This document shows, in pieces, positions 1 to 8,175 of a stretch of DNA of 64,000 nt. Source of the stretch: an uncultured Lachnospiraceae bacterium (lineage in GTDB: Bacteria; Bacillota; Clostridia; Lachnospirales; Lachnospiraceae); NCBI GenBank assembly GCA_946546945.1, contig CAMNOU010000006.1, positions 62,001 through 126,000 of the forward strand. Reading direction: 5' to 3'. How positions within the stretch are numbered: position 1 is the stretch's first letter; the number at the start of each line of letters is the position of its first letter. A program made the translations under genes and the position numbers. A model generated the notes under the pieces. That model had not been told where the DNA came from and did no database searches. It worked only from the letters and a program-made list of their open reading frames with translations.

Positions 1-55
1 AACAGCCGGTGCACCGTTCGGAATATAAGTATACGGAATGATAAAATTTATCCAT
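1..55 (-). CDS. 5' end of a probable Fe-S protein (hydrogenase-like C-terminal domain family), cut by the window edge
   Basis: Only the first 18 codons are visible, reading MDKFYHSVYLYSERCTGC. The C-T-G-C at residues 15-18 looks like the start of a CxxCxxC [4Fe-4S] ferredoxin motif. In clostridial genomes a DRTGG protein and an RsbW-like ATPase are often followed by a protein with an N-terminal ferredoxin domain and a domain like the C-terminal part of [FeFe]-hydrogenase; the opening residues and the position fit that family. A TGAGG ribosome binding site lies about 8 bases before the ATG. It is the third gene of the minus-strand operon. The identity rests on context plus a very short stretch, so it is tentative. 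Confidence 0.5.
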   Translation of the reverse strand, partial: MDKFYHSVYLYSERCTGC

Positions 56-111
56 AATAAAACCTCAGTGCCGTGTAAGGAGAGAACCTTCGCGCGGCAT
101 GATTGTGTATG

Positions 112-531
112 CTAGAAATTGATGGTCATGGTCACGGTCGTGCCGACATTTAATTCGGTGTCGATCAGAATCTCATCGGTCGCCTTTTTCATGTTCGGCA
201 GTCCCATCCCGGCTCCGAAACCGAGACTGTTGACCTCGTGATTAGCCGTGGAAAAACCTTCCTGCATGGCTTTGTCAATATCCGGAATGCCCGGACCGAC
301 ATCCTTGAGTACCATAAGGATCTTATCCGGGTAGATATCGACATCGATCACTCCGCCGTTGGCATGGATCACCATGTTGATCTCTCCCTCGTAAATAGCG
401 ATGGAGCATCTGCGGATAATATCAGGCGGAAGGTTCATCTGCTTGAGTTTCTGCTTGAGCTTGCTGCTTGCTTCTCCGGCCCGGGAGAAGTCGGATGCAT
501 CAATCTCATACTGGTAATGAATGCTGTTCAT
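112..531 (-). CDS. ATP-binding protein, RsbW-like anti-sigma factor family (GHKL ATPase)
   Basis: A stand-alone 139-residue GHKL ATPase domain of the kind found in serine-kinase anti-sigma factors. The three ATP-binding motifs are visible: an N-box with E, N and H in IYEGEINMVIHANGG, a G1 box DVGPGIPD, and a G2 box GAGMGLPNMKK. There is no membrane segment or sensor domain. The ATG at 531 is chosen because it follows the stop codon of the DRTGG gene by one base, which implies translational coupling. Its target is unknown. The hydrogenase context suggests a role in sensing redox state or hydrogen, which is inference. Confidence 0.85.
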   Translation of the reverse strand: MNSIHYQYEIDASDFSRAGEASSKLKQKLKQMNLPPDIIRRCSIAIYEGEINMVIHANGGVIDVDIYPDKILMVLKDVGPGIPDIDKAMQEGFSTANHEVNSLGFGAGMGLPNMKKATDEILIDTELNVGTTVTMTINF

Positions 532-532
532 G

Positions 533-868
533 TCAGAAGCCTCCTTCCTTATATAAAATACCGCATGCTTCAAACATGCGCAGATCTGATTGAATCACAT
601 AGATGCCGCACTCTTCAGCCAGTTCAAGCATTTCCGGCGAGGGGGTCTTGCCGCGGATAAAGGCAATACAGACGATATCCATCATCTCCGCTGTGCGGAT
701 CACCTGCGGGTTGGTAAGTCCGGTCAGAAGAAGCGCGTCCTTTTTAATAAAAGCGAGGACATCGCTCATCATATCGGAACCGCAGATCGAGATGATCTGT
801 TTGTCCAGGTCAATGGATTCAGACAGGACGCGGGCGTCCAGCAGATCAATTACGTTTTTGATTGTCAT
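533..868 (-). CDS. DRTGG domain protein
   Basis: A 111-residue protein that is essentially one DRTGG domain, with GSDMMSDVL near residue 30 and LLLTGLTNPQVIRTAEMMD near residues 47-65. DRTGG domains also occur in CBS-DRTGG proteins and some phosphotransacetylases and are thought to bind small ligands; no enzymatic function is established for the stand-alone form. The ATG at 868 is preferred over an in-frame TTG at 886 because that TTG lies inside the GGAGG ribosome binding site. It is the first gene of the minus-strand operon, downstream of a good promoter at 931-959. Such genes recur beside HymABC-type hydrogenases in Clostridia. Confidence 0.85.
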   Translation of the reverse strand: MTIKNVIDLLDARVLSESIDLDKQIISICGSDMMSDVLAFIKKDALLLTGLTNPQVIRTAEMMDIVCIAFIRGKTPSPEMLELAEECGIYVIQSDLRMFEACGILYKEGGF

Positions 869-930
869 AGTGTAGAATGCCTCCAATTTTCTTCCTATTA
901 TTTATCCGTTTGTGAACAAATTCTGAGGTT

Positions 931-959
931 AGTATACCACATACATTGGGCATATTCAA
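931..959 (-). promoter_or_regulatory. Predicted sigma-A promoter of the DRTGG operon
   Basis: Read on the minus strand: -35 TTGAAT, a 17-base spacer, and -10 TATACT with a TG one base upstream (extended -10). It lies about 63 bases before the DRTGG start and points away from the hydrogenase operon. Confidence 0.7.
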
Positions 960-1065
960 CAAAAACGGTTCGAATAATGCATTAATTTATTATGATGTTT
1001 GTGATATTAACCAAACCTAACTCGGGGTTTGATAAAAACATGACAAGAATAGGGCTATATTTTTG

Positions 1066-1094
1066 TTGAAAAGTATGCAATATGATGCTAAGAT
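1066..1094 (+). promoter_or_regulatory. Predicted sigma-A promoter of the hydrogenase operon
   Basis: -35 TTGAAA, 17-base spacer, -10 TAAGAT, about 50 bases before the first hydrogenase gene. Between this and the divergent promoter lie imperfect dyads (998-1015 and 1013-1030) that could bind a redox regulator. Confidence 0.6.
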
Positions 1095-1146
1095 AACATT
1101 ATGTAGTGTGGTATGAGAAAAGCACTAGGTTATAGGAGGGATAATT

Positions 1147-1638
1147 TTGGATAATTCAAATCGAGTTCCGTTCAACGGGACACCGCAGCAGAAAGAACAG
1201 CTGCTGGAAGTTATCAGAGAACTTCGAGACACAAAAGGGGCTTTGATGCCGATTATGCAGAAAGCCCAGGACATTTATGGATATCTTCCATATGAAGTCC
1301 AGAAGATCATTTCCGATGAGATGGAAGTCCCGCTGGAGAAGATCTACGGTGTAGCAACATTCTATTCCATGTTCACACTGTTCCCCAAGGGAGAATATCA
1401 GATTTCCGTCTGTCTTGGAACGGCATGCTATGTCAAGGGCTCAGGCAATATCTTCAGCAAACTGACAGAGAAGCTGGGGATCGAGAGCGGACAGTGTACA
1501 ACAGACGGCAAGTTCTCATTAGATGCATGCCGCTGCATCGGCGCATGCGGACTTGCTCCGGTCATGATGATCAATGATGATGTATATGGGCGGCTGACTC
1601 CGGATGAGCTGGACGGCATCCTGGCAAAATACAACTGA
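1147..1638 (+). CDS. hymA: NuoE-like [2Fe-2S] subunit of electron-bifurcating [FeFe]-hydrogenase
   Basis: A thioredoxin-like [2Fe-2S] protein of 163 residues, the NuoE/HydC-type subunit of the trimeric NAD-linked hydrogenase. The cluster ligands are C89-x4-C94 and C130-x3-C134. The start is TTG at 1147, placed six bases after a strong GGAGGG site; no ATG is better placed. The stop codon overlaps the next ATG by one base (TGATG), so translation is probably coupled. Together with HymB and HymC it is expected to link H2 formation to oxidation of NADH and reduced ferredoxin in the cytoplasm. Confidence 0.93.
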   Translation: MDNSNRVPFNGTPQQKEQLLEVIRELRDTKGALMPIMQKAQDIYGYLPYEVQKIISDEMEVPLEKIYGVATFYSMFTLFPKGEYQISVCLGTACYVKGSGNIFSKLTEKLGIESGQCTTDGKFSLDACRCIGACGLAPVMMINDDVYGRLTPDELDGILAKYN

Positions 1639-2186
1639 TGCTTACGGAGATATCACTAAACGTTCTGGATATTGCTCAGAATTCCATCTCTGCCGACGCT
1701 TCTCTGATCACCATTCTTGTGGAGACTCTGTCGAAAGAGCATCTGCTGAAGGTGCAGATCAGGGATAACGGACGCGGGATGACGAAAGAGGTCGTCAATT
1801 CTGTCATCGATCCTTTTTTTACGACCAGGACGACGCGCAGCGTGGGGCTTGGAGTGCCGTTCTTCAAACAGGCGGCGGAGTGTACAGAGGGAACATTTGA
1901 CCTGGAATCCATGCCCGGAGAGGGGACCGATATTCAGGCAGTCTTTCACACGGACCACATCGACTGCATGCCGCTGGGAGATATCAATTCGACGATTCAT
2001 TCTCTTATTACGATGAATACCGCGATCGATTTTTATTACGAGCGGAAAGTGGATGAGAAATCTTTTGTGCTGGATACCAGAGAGGTCCGGCAGATGCTGG
2101 GAGGAATTCCCTTTGATGTCCCCGATGTGTCGCTTTTTCTGAAAAATTATCTGGAGGAAAACGAAGCTGAATTATTAAATGCGTAA
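1638..2186 (+). CDS. Histidine-kinase-like ATPase domain protein in the hydrogenase operon
   Basis: A 182-residue protein whose first ~115 residues form a GHKL ATPase domain: N-box DIAQNSISADAS, G1 DNGRGM, F-box DPFFTTR, G2 box with VGLGVPFF. It lacks a phospho-accepting histidine domain and membrane segments. The C-terminal ~65 residues are of unknown function. The start overlaps the stop of hymA. It sits between the NuoE-like and NuoF-like subunits, as in other clostridial hydrogenase operons, and is more likely regulatory than part of the enzyme, although its substrate has not been established. Confidence 0.85.
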   Translation: MLTEISLNVLDIAQNSISADASLITILVETLSKEHLLKVQIRDNGRGMTKEVVNSVIDPFFTTRTTRSVGLGVPFFKQAAECTEGTFDLESMPGEGTDIQAVFHTDHIDCMPLGDINSTIHSLITMNTAIDFYYERKVDEKSFVLDTREVRQMLGGIPFDVPDVSLFLKNYLEENEAELLNA

Positions 2187-2231
2187 GAGTAGTAAGCAGA
2201 ACAGTTGCTGCTATTTTTGGAGGAATTTGAC

Positions 2232-2603
2232 ATGAAATCATTGGAAGAATTAAAAGCAATCAGAGAGAAAATGCAGGGCCAGGTCGGCATGCGCGGAAGT
2301 GATGACAACATGATCCGTGTCGTAGTGGGGATGGCTACCTGCGGTATTGCGAGCGGAGCGCGCCCTGTACTGAATTATCTGGTGAACGGGGTTCAGGAGA
2401 AGAACCTGAAAAACGTTGCTGTGACACAGACAGGCTGTATCGGTCTGTGCCAGTTTGAGCCCATTGTGGAGGTATATGAGCCCGGCAAGGAAAAAATTAC
2501 ATATGTTAAGGTGAACGAAGAAAAGGCAAAAGATATCCTTCTTCAGCACCTGATCAAGGGAAATGTTATAGAAGAGTATCTTCTTCACCAGGAAAATAAT
2601 TAA
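2232..2603 (+). CDS. Thioredoxin-like [2Fe-2S] ferredoxin domain protein
   Basis: A 123-residue thioredoxin-fold ferredoxin resembling the N-terminal domain of HymB. The C-terminal ligand pair is C69-x3-C73. The N-terminal pair is incomplete: C37 is present, but the position five residues later is Gly (C-G-I-A-S-G), so only three of four usual ligands are visible. The ATG at 2232 follows a GGAGGA site by eight bases and is preferred over an in-frame start at 2205. Its stop overlaps an ATG of the next reading frame. It probably relays electrons or senses redox state next to the hydrogenase. Confidence 0.85.
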   Translation: MKSLEELKAIREKMQGQVGMRGSDDNMIRVVVGMATCGIASGARPVLNYLVNGVQEKNLKNVAVTQTGCIGLCQFEPIVEVYEPGKEKITYVKVNEEKAKDILLQHLIKGNVIEEYLLHQENN

Positions 2604-2620
2604 TGGAGGGTTTTGCGAAT

Positions 2621-4411
2621 ATGATTCGTTCACATGTATTAGTCTGCGGAGGAACAGGCTGTACTTCATCCGGAAGTGCACAGATCCTTCAGACTTTAAA
2701 AGATGAGTTAAAAAACTGCAAACTTGAAGATGAGGTTGCTGTTGTTCAGACCGGATGCCACGGACTGTGCGCAGAGGGCCCCGTTATGATTGTTTATCCG
2801 GACGCGATCTTTTATGCGCGGGTTACGCCGGAGGATGTTCCGGAAATCGTTACGGAACATCTGCTGAAGGGTCGTGTTGTTGAGCGTCTGCTTTACCGTG
2901 AGCAGAAAGAGCCGGAAGGAATCACTTCCCTGAACAAGACAGTTTTTTATAAGAAACAGCATAGAATCGCGCTCAGGAACTGCGGTGTCATCAACCCGGA
3001 GAACATCGATGAGTACATCGGAACCGGCGGCTATGAGGCACTCGGCAGGGTTCTGACACAGATGACGCCGGATGAAGTAATCCAGACCCTGCTCGACAGC
3101 GGTTTGAGAGGACGCGGAGGCGCAGGATTCCCGACCGGACTGAAATGGAAGTTCGCTTCCGGAAACCGCGGGAATATCCAGAAATATGTCTGTTGTAATG
3201 CGGACGAGGGCGATCCGGGAGCATTCATGGACCGTTCCGTCTTAGAGGGCGATCCCCATGTAGTACTTGAGGCAATGGCGATTGCCGGCTATGCAATCGG
3301 CTCGAACCAGGGATATATCTATGTCCGCGCAGAGTACCCCATCGCAGTAAAACGTCTGAATATTGCGATCGGACAGGCCAGAGAATACGGCCTCCTGGGC
3401 AAAGATATCTTCGGAACCGGATTTGATTTTGACATCGAGCTTCGCCTTGGTGCTGGCGCGTTCGTATGCGGCGAGGAGACTGCTCTGATGACTTCCATTG
3501 AAGGAAACCGGGGTGAGCCCCGCCCGAGACCTCCTTTCCCGGCAGTCAAGGGTCTGTTCGCGAAGCCTACGATCCTGAATAACGTTGAGACCTGGGCAAA
3601 TATTCCCCAGATCATTATCAACGGACCGGAATGGTTCGCTTCCATGGGTACCGAAAAGTCCAAGGGAACGAAGGTATTTGCCCTCGGCGGCAAGATCAAC
3701 AATACCGGACTTGTGGAGATTCCCATGGGTACGCCCCTGCGCACCGTCATCGAGGAGATCGGCGGAGGAATCCCCAACGGCAAGAAGTTCAAGGCTGCCC
3801 AGACCGGAGGACCTTCCGGCGGATGTATTCCGGCAGAACACTTTGATATCCCCATCGATTATGATAACCTGATCAGCATCGGTTCCATGATGGGTTCCGG
3901 CGGTATGATCGTTATGGATGAAGACAACTGTATGGTTGATATCGCAAAATTCTTCCTGCAGTTTACGGTAGATGAGTCCTGCGGTAAATGTACGCCCTGC
4001 CGTGTCGGCACAAAGCGTCTTCTGGAGATTCTTGAGAAGATCACAGACGGCAGAGGAACTCTCGAGGATCTTGAAAAGGCACAGGAACTGTGTGCGTATA
4101 TTAAAGAGAATGCTCAGTGCGGACTGGGCCAGACGGCACCGAACCCGGTTCTTTCCACCATGCGTTATTTCCATGACGAATATGTGGAGCACGTAGTGAA
4201 CAAGAGATGTCCTGCGGGTGTCTGCAAGGATCTCATCAACTACAAGATTGATCCCGAGAAATGTAAGGGCTGTACGCTCTGCGCCCGCAACTGTCCGGCT
4301 GACGCAATTACAGGCGAGGTGAAACAGCCGCATGTTATTGATATTGCCAAGTGCGTGAAATGCGGAACCTGTATGGACCACTGCCGATTCGGCGCGATCT
4401 ACAAAGAGTAA
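2621..4411 (+). CDS. hymB: NuoF-like NADH/FMN-binding subunit of electron-bifurcating [FeFe]-hydrogenase
   Basis: A 596-residue flavoprotein subunit. Domain order: an N-terminal thioredoxin-like [2Fe-2S] domain (CGGTGC and TGCHGLC), the NuoF core with the glycine-rich NADH/FMN-binding stretch GRGGAGFPTG near residue 163, the NuoF [4Fe-4S] motif ESCGKCTPCRVG, and a C-terminal 2x[4Fe-4S] ferredoxin domain (CKGCTLCARNCP and CVKCGTCMDHC). The ATG at 2621 is chosen because GGAGGG lies ten bases before it; an upstream ATG at 2603 overlaps the site itself. In HydABC enzymes this subunit is the NADH site and carries the FMN implicated in electron bifurcation. Confidence 0.95.
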   Translation: MIRSHVLVCGGTGCTSSGSAQILQTLKDELKNCKLEDEVAVVQTGCHGLCAEGPVMIVYPDAIFYARVTPEDVPEIVTEHLLKGRVVERLLYREQKEPEGITSLNKTVFYKKQHRIALRNCGVINPENIDEYIGTGGYEALGRVLTQMTPDEVIQTLLDSGLRGRGGAGFPTGLKWKFASGNRGNIQKYVCCNADEGDPGAFMDRSVLEGDPHVVLEAMAIAGYAIGSNQGYIYVRAEYPIAVKRLNIAIGQAREYGLLGKDIFGTGFDFDIELRLGAGAFVCGEETALMTSIEGNRGEPRPRPPFPAVKGLFAKPTILNNVETWANIPQIIINGPEWFASMGTEKSKGTKVFALGGKINNTGLVEIPMGTPLRTVIEEIGGGIPNGKKFKAAQTGGPSGGCIPAEHFDIPIDYDNLISIGSMMGSGGMIVMDEDNCMVDIAKFFLQFTVDESCGKCTPCRVGTKRLLEILEKITDGRGTLEDLEKAQELCAYIKENAQCGLGQTAPNPVLSTMRYFHDEYVEHVVNKRCPAGVCKDLINYKIDPEKCKGCTLCARNCPADAITGEVKQPHVIDIAKCVKCGTCMDHCRFGAIYKE

Positions 4412-4425
4412 TGGAGGTATCAGTC

Positions 4426-6177
4426 ATGGAATATGTTAATATCAAAATAAATGGTGTTGAGATCTCTGCTCCGGCAGGATCTACAATTCTGGAAGCGGCA
4501 CGTCTTGCAAACATTGAGATACCGACATTATGTTATCTGAAAGATATCAATGAGATCGGTGCCTGCAGAATGTGCGTGGTTGAAGTAAAAGGGGCAAGAT
4601 CTCTGGTGACCGCCTGTGTCTATCCGATCAACGAAGGGATGGAAGTATGGACGAATACGCCGAAGGTTATTTCCTCCAGAAAGAAGACGCTGCAGCTCCT
4701 TCTTTCCAACCACGACAGAAAGTGCCTGTCCTGTGTAAGAAGCGGCAAATGTGAACTTCAGACACTCTGCCACGACTATAAGATTGATGATGAATGTATG
4801 TATGAGGGAGAGAGACAGCATTTTGAACTGGATACATCTGCAGCCCACATGGTACGTGACAACAATAAATGTATCCTCTGCAGAAGATGTACAGCTGTCT
4901 GCGAGAAAGTACAGGGAATCGGTGTAATCGGACCCAATGAGCGCGGATTCCGCACCTATATCGGTTCTCCGTTCGATATGGGACTGGGTGAGACAAGCTG
5001 CGTATCCTGCGGACAGTGTATCACAGCCTGTCCGGTTGGAGCGATTTATGAGAAGGATAATACCGAGGAAGTATTTGCGGCAATCGCTGATCCGGATAAG
5101 TATGTTGTTGTACAGCCGGCTCCGTCTGTAAGAGCAGGACTCGGAGAAATGTTCGGTTATCCGATCGGTACTGATGTAGAAGGAAAACTGGCCGCTGCTT
5201 TAAGAAGACTTGGATTTGACAAAGTATTCGATACCAACTTCAGTGCTGACCTGACCATCATGGAGGAAGCGCACGAGTTTATTGACAGAGTATCCAATGG
5301 AGGAAAGCTCCCGCTGATCACATCCTGCTCACCGGGTTGGATCAAATACTGCGAGCACTATTTCCCGGATATGACAGAGAATCTGTCCAGCTGCAAGTCT
5401 CCTCAGCAGATGTTCGGCGCAATCGCAAAATCCTACTATGCAGAGAAGATGGGTATTCCGAAGGAAAAAATGGTCGTTGTCAGCGTAATGCCGTGTACCG
5501 CCAAGAAGTTTGAGATCGGCAGAGATGATCAGGCAGCGAATGGCGTTCCGGATGTGGATATCGCGCTCACGACCAGAGAGCTCGGCCGCATGATCGACCG
5601 CGCAGGCATTAAGTTCGAAACCCTTCCGGATGAAGAGTTCGACAAGCCGTTAGGACTTGGTACCGGAGCTGCCGTTATCTTCGGCGCGACCGGCGGTGTT
5701 ATGGAAGCAGCGCTCCGTACAGCTGTTGAGACGCTGACAGGCGAAGAACTGCCCAGCGTTGACTTCACAGATGTCCGCGGTACCAGGGGAATCAAGGAAG
5801 CTGTCTACAATGTAGCCGGTATGGAAGTGAAAGTTGCAGTTGCGTCCGGACTCGGAAATGCCCGTGAGCTGTTAAAGAAAGTGCAGTCCGGTGAGGCGGA
5901 TTACCACTTCATCGAGATCATGGGATGCCCCGGAGGCTGCGTAAACGGCGGCGGACAGCCGCAGCAGCCCGGATATATCCGCAACACCGTTGATATCCGT
6001 GCAAAACGTGCAGAAGTTCTCTACAACATTGATAAGAACAATCCGATCCGTAAGTCTCATGAGAACCCGGCAATCATCGAACTGTATGATACCTATCTCG
6101 GAAAACCGGGCAGCCACAGAGCACACGAATTGCTGCACACCACATATGTGAAACGTGTTATTAATGCAGATCTGTAG
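4426..6177 (+). CDS. hymC: Catalytic subunit of [FeFe]-hydrogenase
   Basis: A 583-residue [FeFe]-hydrogenase large subunit. The N-terminus has a plant-type [2Fe-2S] domain (cysteines in CYLKDINEIGACRMC), a His/Cys-type [4Fe-4S] segment (HDRKCLSCVRSGKCELQTLC) and two [4Fe-4S] motifs (CILCRRCTAVC, CVSCGQCITACP). All three H-cluster signatures are present: TSCSPGW near residue 299, MPCTAKK near 355 and CPGGCVNGGGQP near 500. The ATG at 4426 follows GGAGG by eight bases. It is the last gene of the operon, before a strong terminator. The maturation genes hydE, hydF and hydG are not in this window. Confidence 0.96.
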   Translation: MEYVNIKINGVEISAPAGSTILEAARLANIEIPTLCYLKDINEIGACRMCVVEVKGARSLVTACVYPINEGMEVWTNTPKVISSRKKTLQLLLSNHDRKCLSCVRSGKCELQTLCHDYKIDDECMYEGERQHFELDTSAAHMVRDNNKCILCRRCTAVCEKVQGIGVIGPNERGFRTYIGSPFDMGLGETSCVSCGQCITACPVGAIYEKDNTEEVFAAIADPDKYVVVQPAPSVRAGLGEMFGYPIGTDVEGKLAAALRRLGFDKVFDTNFSADLTIMEEAHEFIDRVSNGGKLPLITSCSPGWIKYCEHYFPDMTENLSSCKSPQQMFGAIAKSYYAEKMGIPKEKMVVVSVMPCTAKKFEIGRDDQAANGVPDVDIALTTRELGRMIDRAGIKFETLPDEEFDKPLGLGTGAAVIFGATGGVMEAALRTAVETLTGEELPSVDFTDVRGTRGIKEAVYNVAGMEVKVAVASGLGNARELLKKVQSGEADYHFIEIMGCPGGCVNGGGQPQQPGYIRNTVDIRAKRAEVLYNIDKNNPIRKSHENPAIIELYDTYLGKPGSHRAHELLHTTYVKRVINADL

Positions 6178-6197
6178 AAAGAGCTGCTGTGTGAAAA

Positions 6198-6227
6198 GGA
6201 CCGCTGTGAAAACAGCGGTCCTTTTTT
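6198..6227 (+). terminator. Rho-independent terminator of the hydrogenase operon
   Basis: Perfect 10-bp stem GGACCGCTGT / ACAGCGGTCC with a GAAA tetraloop, followed by six T residues. Confidence 0.95.
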
Positions 6228-6237
6228 GACATTTTTA

Positions 6238-6267
6238 TTGTATTCATCTTAGAAGTAATGGTATAAT
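6238..6267 (+). promoter_or_regulatory. Predicted sigma-A promoter of the miaB operon
   Basis: -35 TTGTAT, 18-base spacer, -10 TATAAT with an upstream TG (extended -10). It begins just after the hydrogenase terminator and lies 33 bases before miaB. Confidence 0.7.
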
Positions 6268-6300
6268 ACTTATTTAAGTACGAAAGGTGAAGAATAAAAT

Positions 6301-7779
6301 ATGCAAAAAGAACTTGATTATACCAGTCCGGACATTGAAATGCGGATTCTCGAGGCCTCTCATCTGGAGGTGCCTCCCGCGGATGAACCGGACAGACAGT
6401 ATTATTATATAGCAAAAGCAAGAGAGATTATTAAAGAAAAGGCGAAAGAAGCAGGGCGTCCACTTCTTTTTTATTCCAAATGTTTCGGATGTCAGATGAA
6501 TGCGAAGGATTCTGAAAAACTCAGCGGCATCCTTCATGCGGTCGGATACGCGGAAGCCGGACGGGAGGAAGATGCCGATTTTGTCATCTACAATACCTGT
6601 ACTGTCAGGGAGAATGCCAACAATAAAGTATACGGCAGACTGGGATACCTGAACGGATTCAAACAGAAAAACCCGAATATGATCATTGCGCTGTGCGGCT
6701 GCATGATGCAGGAGGAGAAGGTCGTAGCAAAAATCCGTCAGAGCTACCGGTTTGTGGATCTGATTTTCGGAACACACAATATATTTAAGTTTGCAGAGCT
6801 GATTGTAAAGACGTTCGAACAGCAGGGCATGGTTGTTGACATCTGGGAAGGAACCAGCCAGGTGGTCGAGCATCTGCCCATCGAGCGGAAGTACCGTTTC
6901 AAGAGCGGTGTAAATATTATGTTCGGCTGCAACAATTTCTGCAGTTACTGCATTGTGCCCTATGTGCGGGGACGTGAGCGGAGCCGGGAACCGGAGGAGA
7001 TCATTCGCGAGATCAAAGACTGTGTGGCGGACGGCGTCATCGAGATCATGCTGCTCGGTCAGAATGTCAATTCTTACGGGAAGACGCTGGAACATCCAAT
7101 CACCTTCGCGCAGCTGCTGAAGCAGATTACGCAGATCGAAGGGCTGGAGCGGATCCGCTTCATGACCTCGCATCCGAAGGATCTTTCGGATGAACTGATC
7201 GCCGTCATGGCCGGCTCGGAGAAAATCTGCAGACACCTGCACCTCCCGCTGCAGTCGGGAAGCAGCCGGCTCCTGAAACAGATGAACCGTCATTATACGA
7301 AGGAACAGTATCTGGAGCTCGTAGATAAGATCCGTGCAGCCGTGCCGGATATTGCGCTTACGACAGACATCATCGTGGGATTTCCGGGGGAGACCGAAGA
7401 GGATTTTGAGGAAACGATGGATGTAGTCAGAAGAGTCGGCTTTGACAGCGCGTTTACCTTCATCTATTCCAAACGGACCGGCACGCCGGCCGCATCCATG
7501 GAAGATCAGGTGCCGGAGGATGTGATCAGGCAGAGATTTGACCGCCTGTTAAAGGCGGTACAGGAGATTGCCTCCCAAAAAGCGGAACTCCTGACCGGAG
7601 AGGTACAGGATGTTCTGGTGGAAACGATCAATCATCAGGATAAAGAATATGTGACCGGACGTCTGAGCAACAACAGTGTCGTCCATCTGAAGGGTGATGA
7701 AAGCCTGATCGGCAGGATCCTTCCGGTGAGACTGGATGAGTGCCGTGGTTTTTATTACTACGGAAGCGTGGCAGAATAG
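6301..7779 (+). CDS. miaB: tRNA-2-methylthio-N6-dimethylallyladenosine synthase (MiaB)
   Basis: A radical-SAM methylthiotransferase of 492 residues that adds the 2-methylthio group to N6-isopentenyl-A37 of tRNAs reading UNN codons. The N-terminal UPF0004 domain has its three cluster cysteines in FGCQMN, NTCTVR and CGCMMQ. The radical SAM cluster motif is CNNFCSYC near residues 210-217, followed by VPYVRGRERSR. A TRAM domain occupies the C-terminus. The N-terminal extension of about 50 residues before the UPF0004 domain is typical of clostridial MiaB. The next gene starts immediately after the stop. Confidence 0.96.
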   Translation: MQKELDYTSPDIEMRILEASHLEVPPADEPDRQYYYIAKAREIIKEKAKEAGRPLLFYSKCFGCQMNAKDSEKLSGILHAVGYAEAGREEDADFVIYNTCTVRENANNKVYGRLGYLNGFKQKNPNMIIALCGCMMQEEKVVAKIRQSYRFVDLIFGTHNIFKFAELIVKTFEQQGMVVDIWEGTSQVVEHLPIERKYRFKSGVNIMFGCNNFCSYCIVPYVRGRERSREPEEIIREIKDCVADGVIEIMLLGQNVNSYGKTLEHPITFAQLLKQITQIEGLERIRFMTSHPKDLSDELIAVMAGSEKICRHLHLPLQSGSSRLLKQMNRHYTKEQYLELVDKIRAAVPDIALTTDIIVGFPGETEEDFEETMDVVRRVGFDSAFTFIYSKRTGTPAASMEDQVPEDVIRQRFDRLLKAVQEIASQKAELLTGEVQDVLVETINHQDKEYVTGRLSNNSVVHLKGDESLIGRILPVRLDECRGFYYYGSVAE

Positions 7780-8163
7780 ATGAAATGGAAAAACAGAAAA
7801 AAGGACCTTCTGGTCCTGGTCATTCTGGCGGCAGCCATCATCGGTGTCTGGCTGGGATTCCGGGCCGGCAGCCGGGGAACGGCTTCCATGGTCAGAGTGA
7901 CCGTTGACGGAAAAGAATTCGGGTCTTACAGCCTGTCCGAAGACGGGGAGATTCCGATCAGTAACGGCAACAAAGTGACGAATACACTTGTAATCAAAGA
8001 TGGGAAGGCAGACATGATCGAAGCTGACTGCCCGGATAAACTTTGTGTGCATCAGAAAGCGATTTCTGCGAAGGGCGAGATGATCGTCTGCCTGCCGAAC
8101 AAGGTGGTGGCGGAAGTGGTATCCTCGGAAGAAGAAGCCGGGTTTGATACGATCGCGAAATAA
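7780..8163 (+). CDS. NusG domain II-containing membrane-anchored protein
   Basis: A 127-residue protein with one N-terminal hydrophobic segment (LLVLVILAAAIIGVWLGF, about residues 10-27) followed by an extracytoplasmic NusG domain II-like region containing ADCPDKLCVHQ and VCLPNKVV. The ATG abuts the miaB stop with no gap, so it is translationally coupled. Proteins of this family are common in Clostridia but have no assigned function; in some species they lie beside FMN-binding and Rnf-like genes. Here the neighbours are miaB and ruvA. Confidence 0.85.
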   Translation: MKWKNRKKDLLVLVILAAAIIGVWLGFRAGSRGTASMVRVTVDGKEFGSYSLSEDGEIPISNGNKVTNTLVIKDGKADMIEADCPDKLCVHQKAISAKGEMIVCLPNKVVAEVVSSEEEAGFDTIAK

Positions 8164-8175
8164 AACGGAGTTTTT

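Noticed and set aside
3242-4381. Long open frame on the minus strand opposite hymB
   Set aside because: It lies entirely antisense to a well-conserved gene with intact Fe-S and flavin motifs, has no ribosome site or family signature, and results from codon bias.
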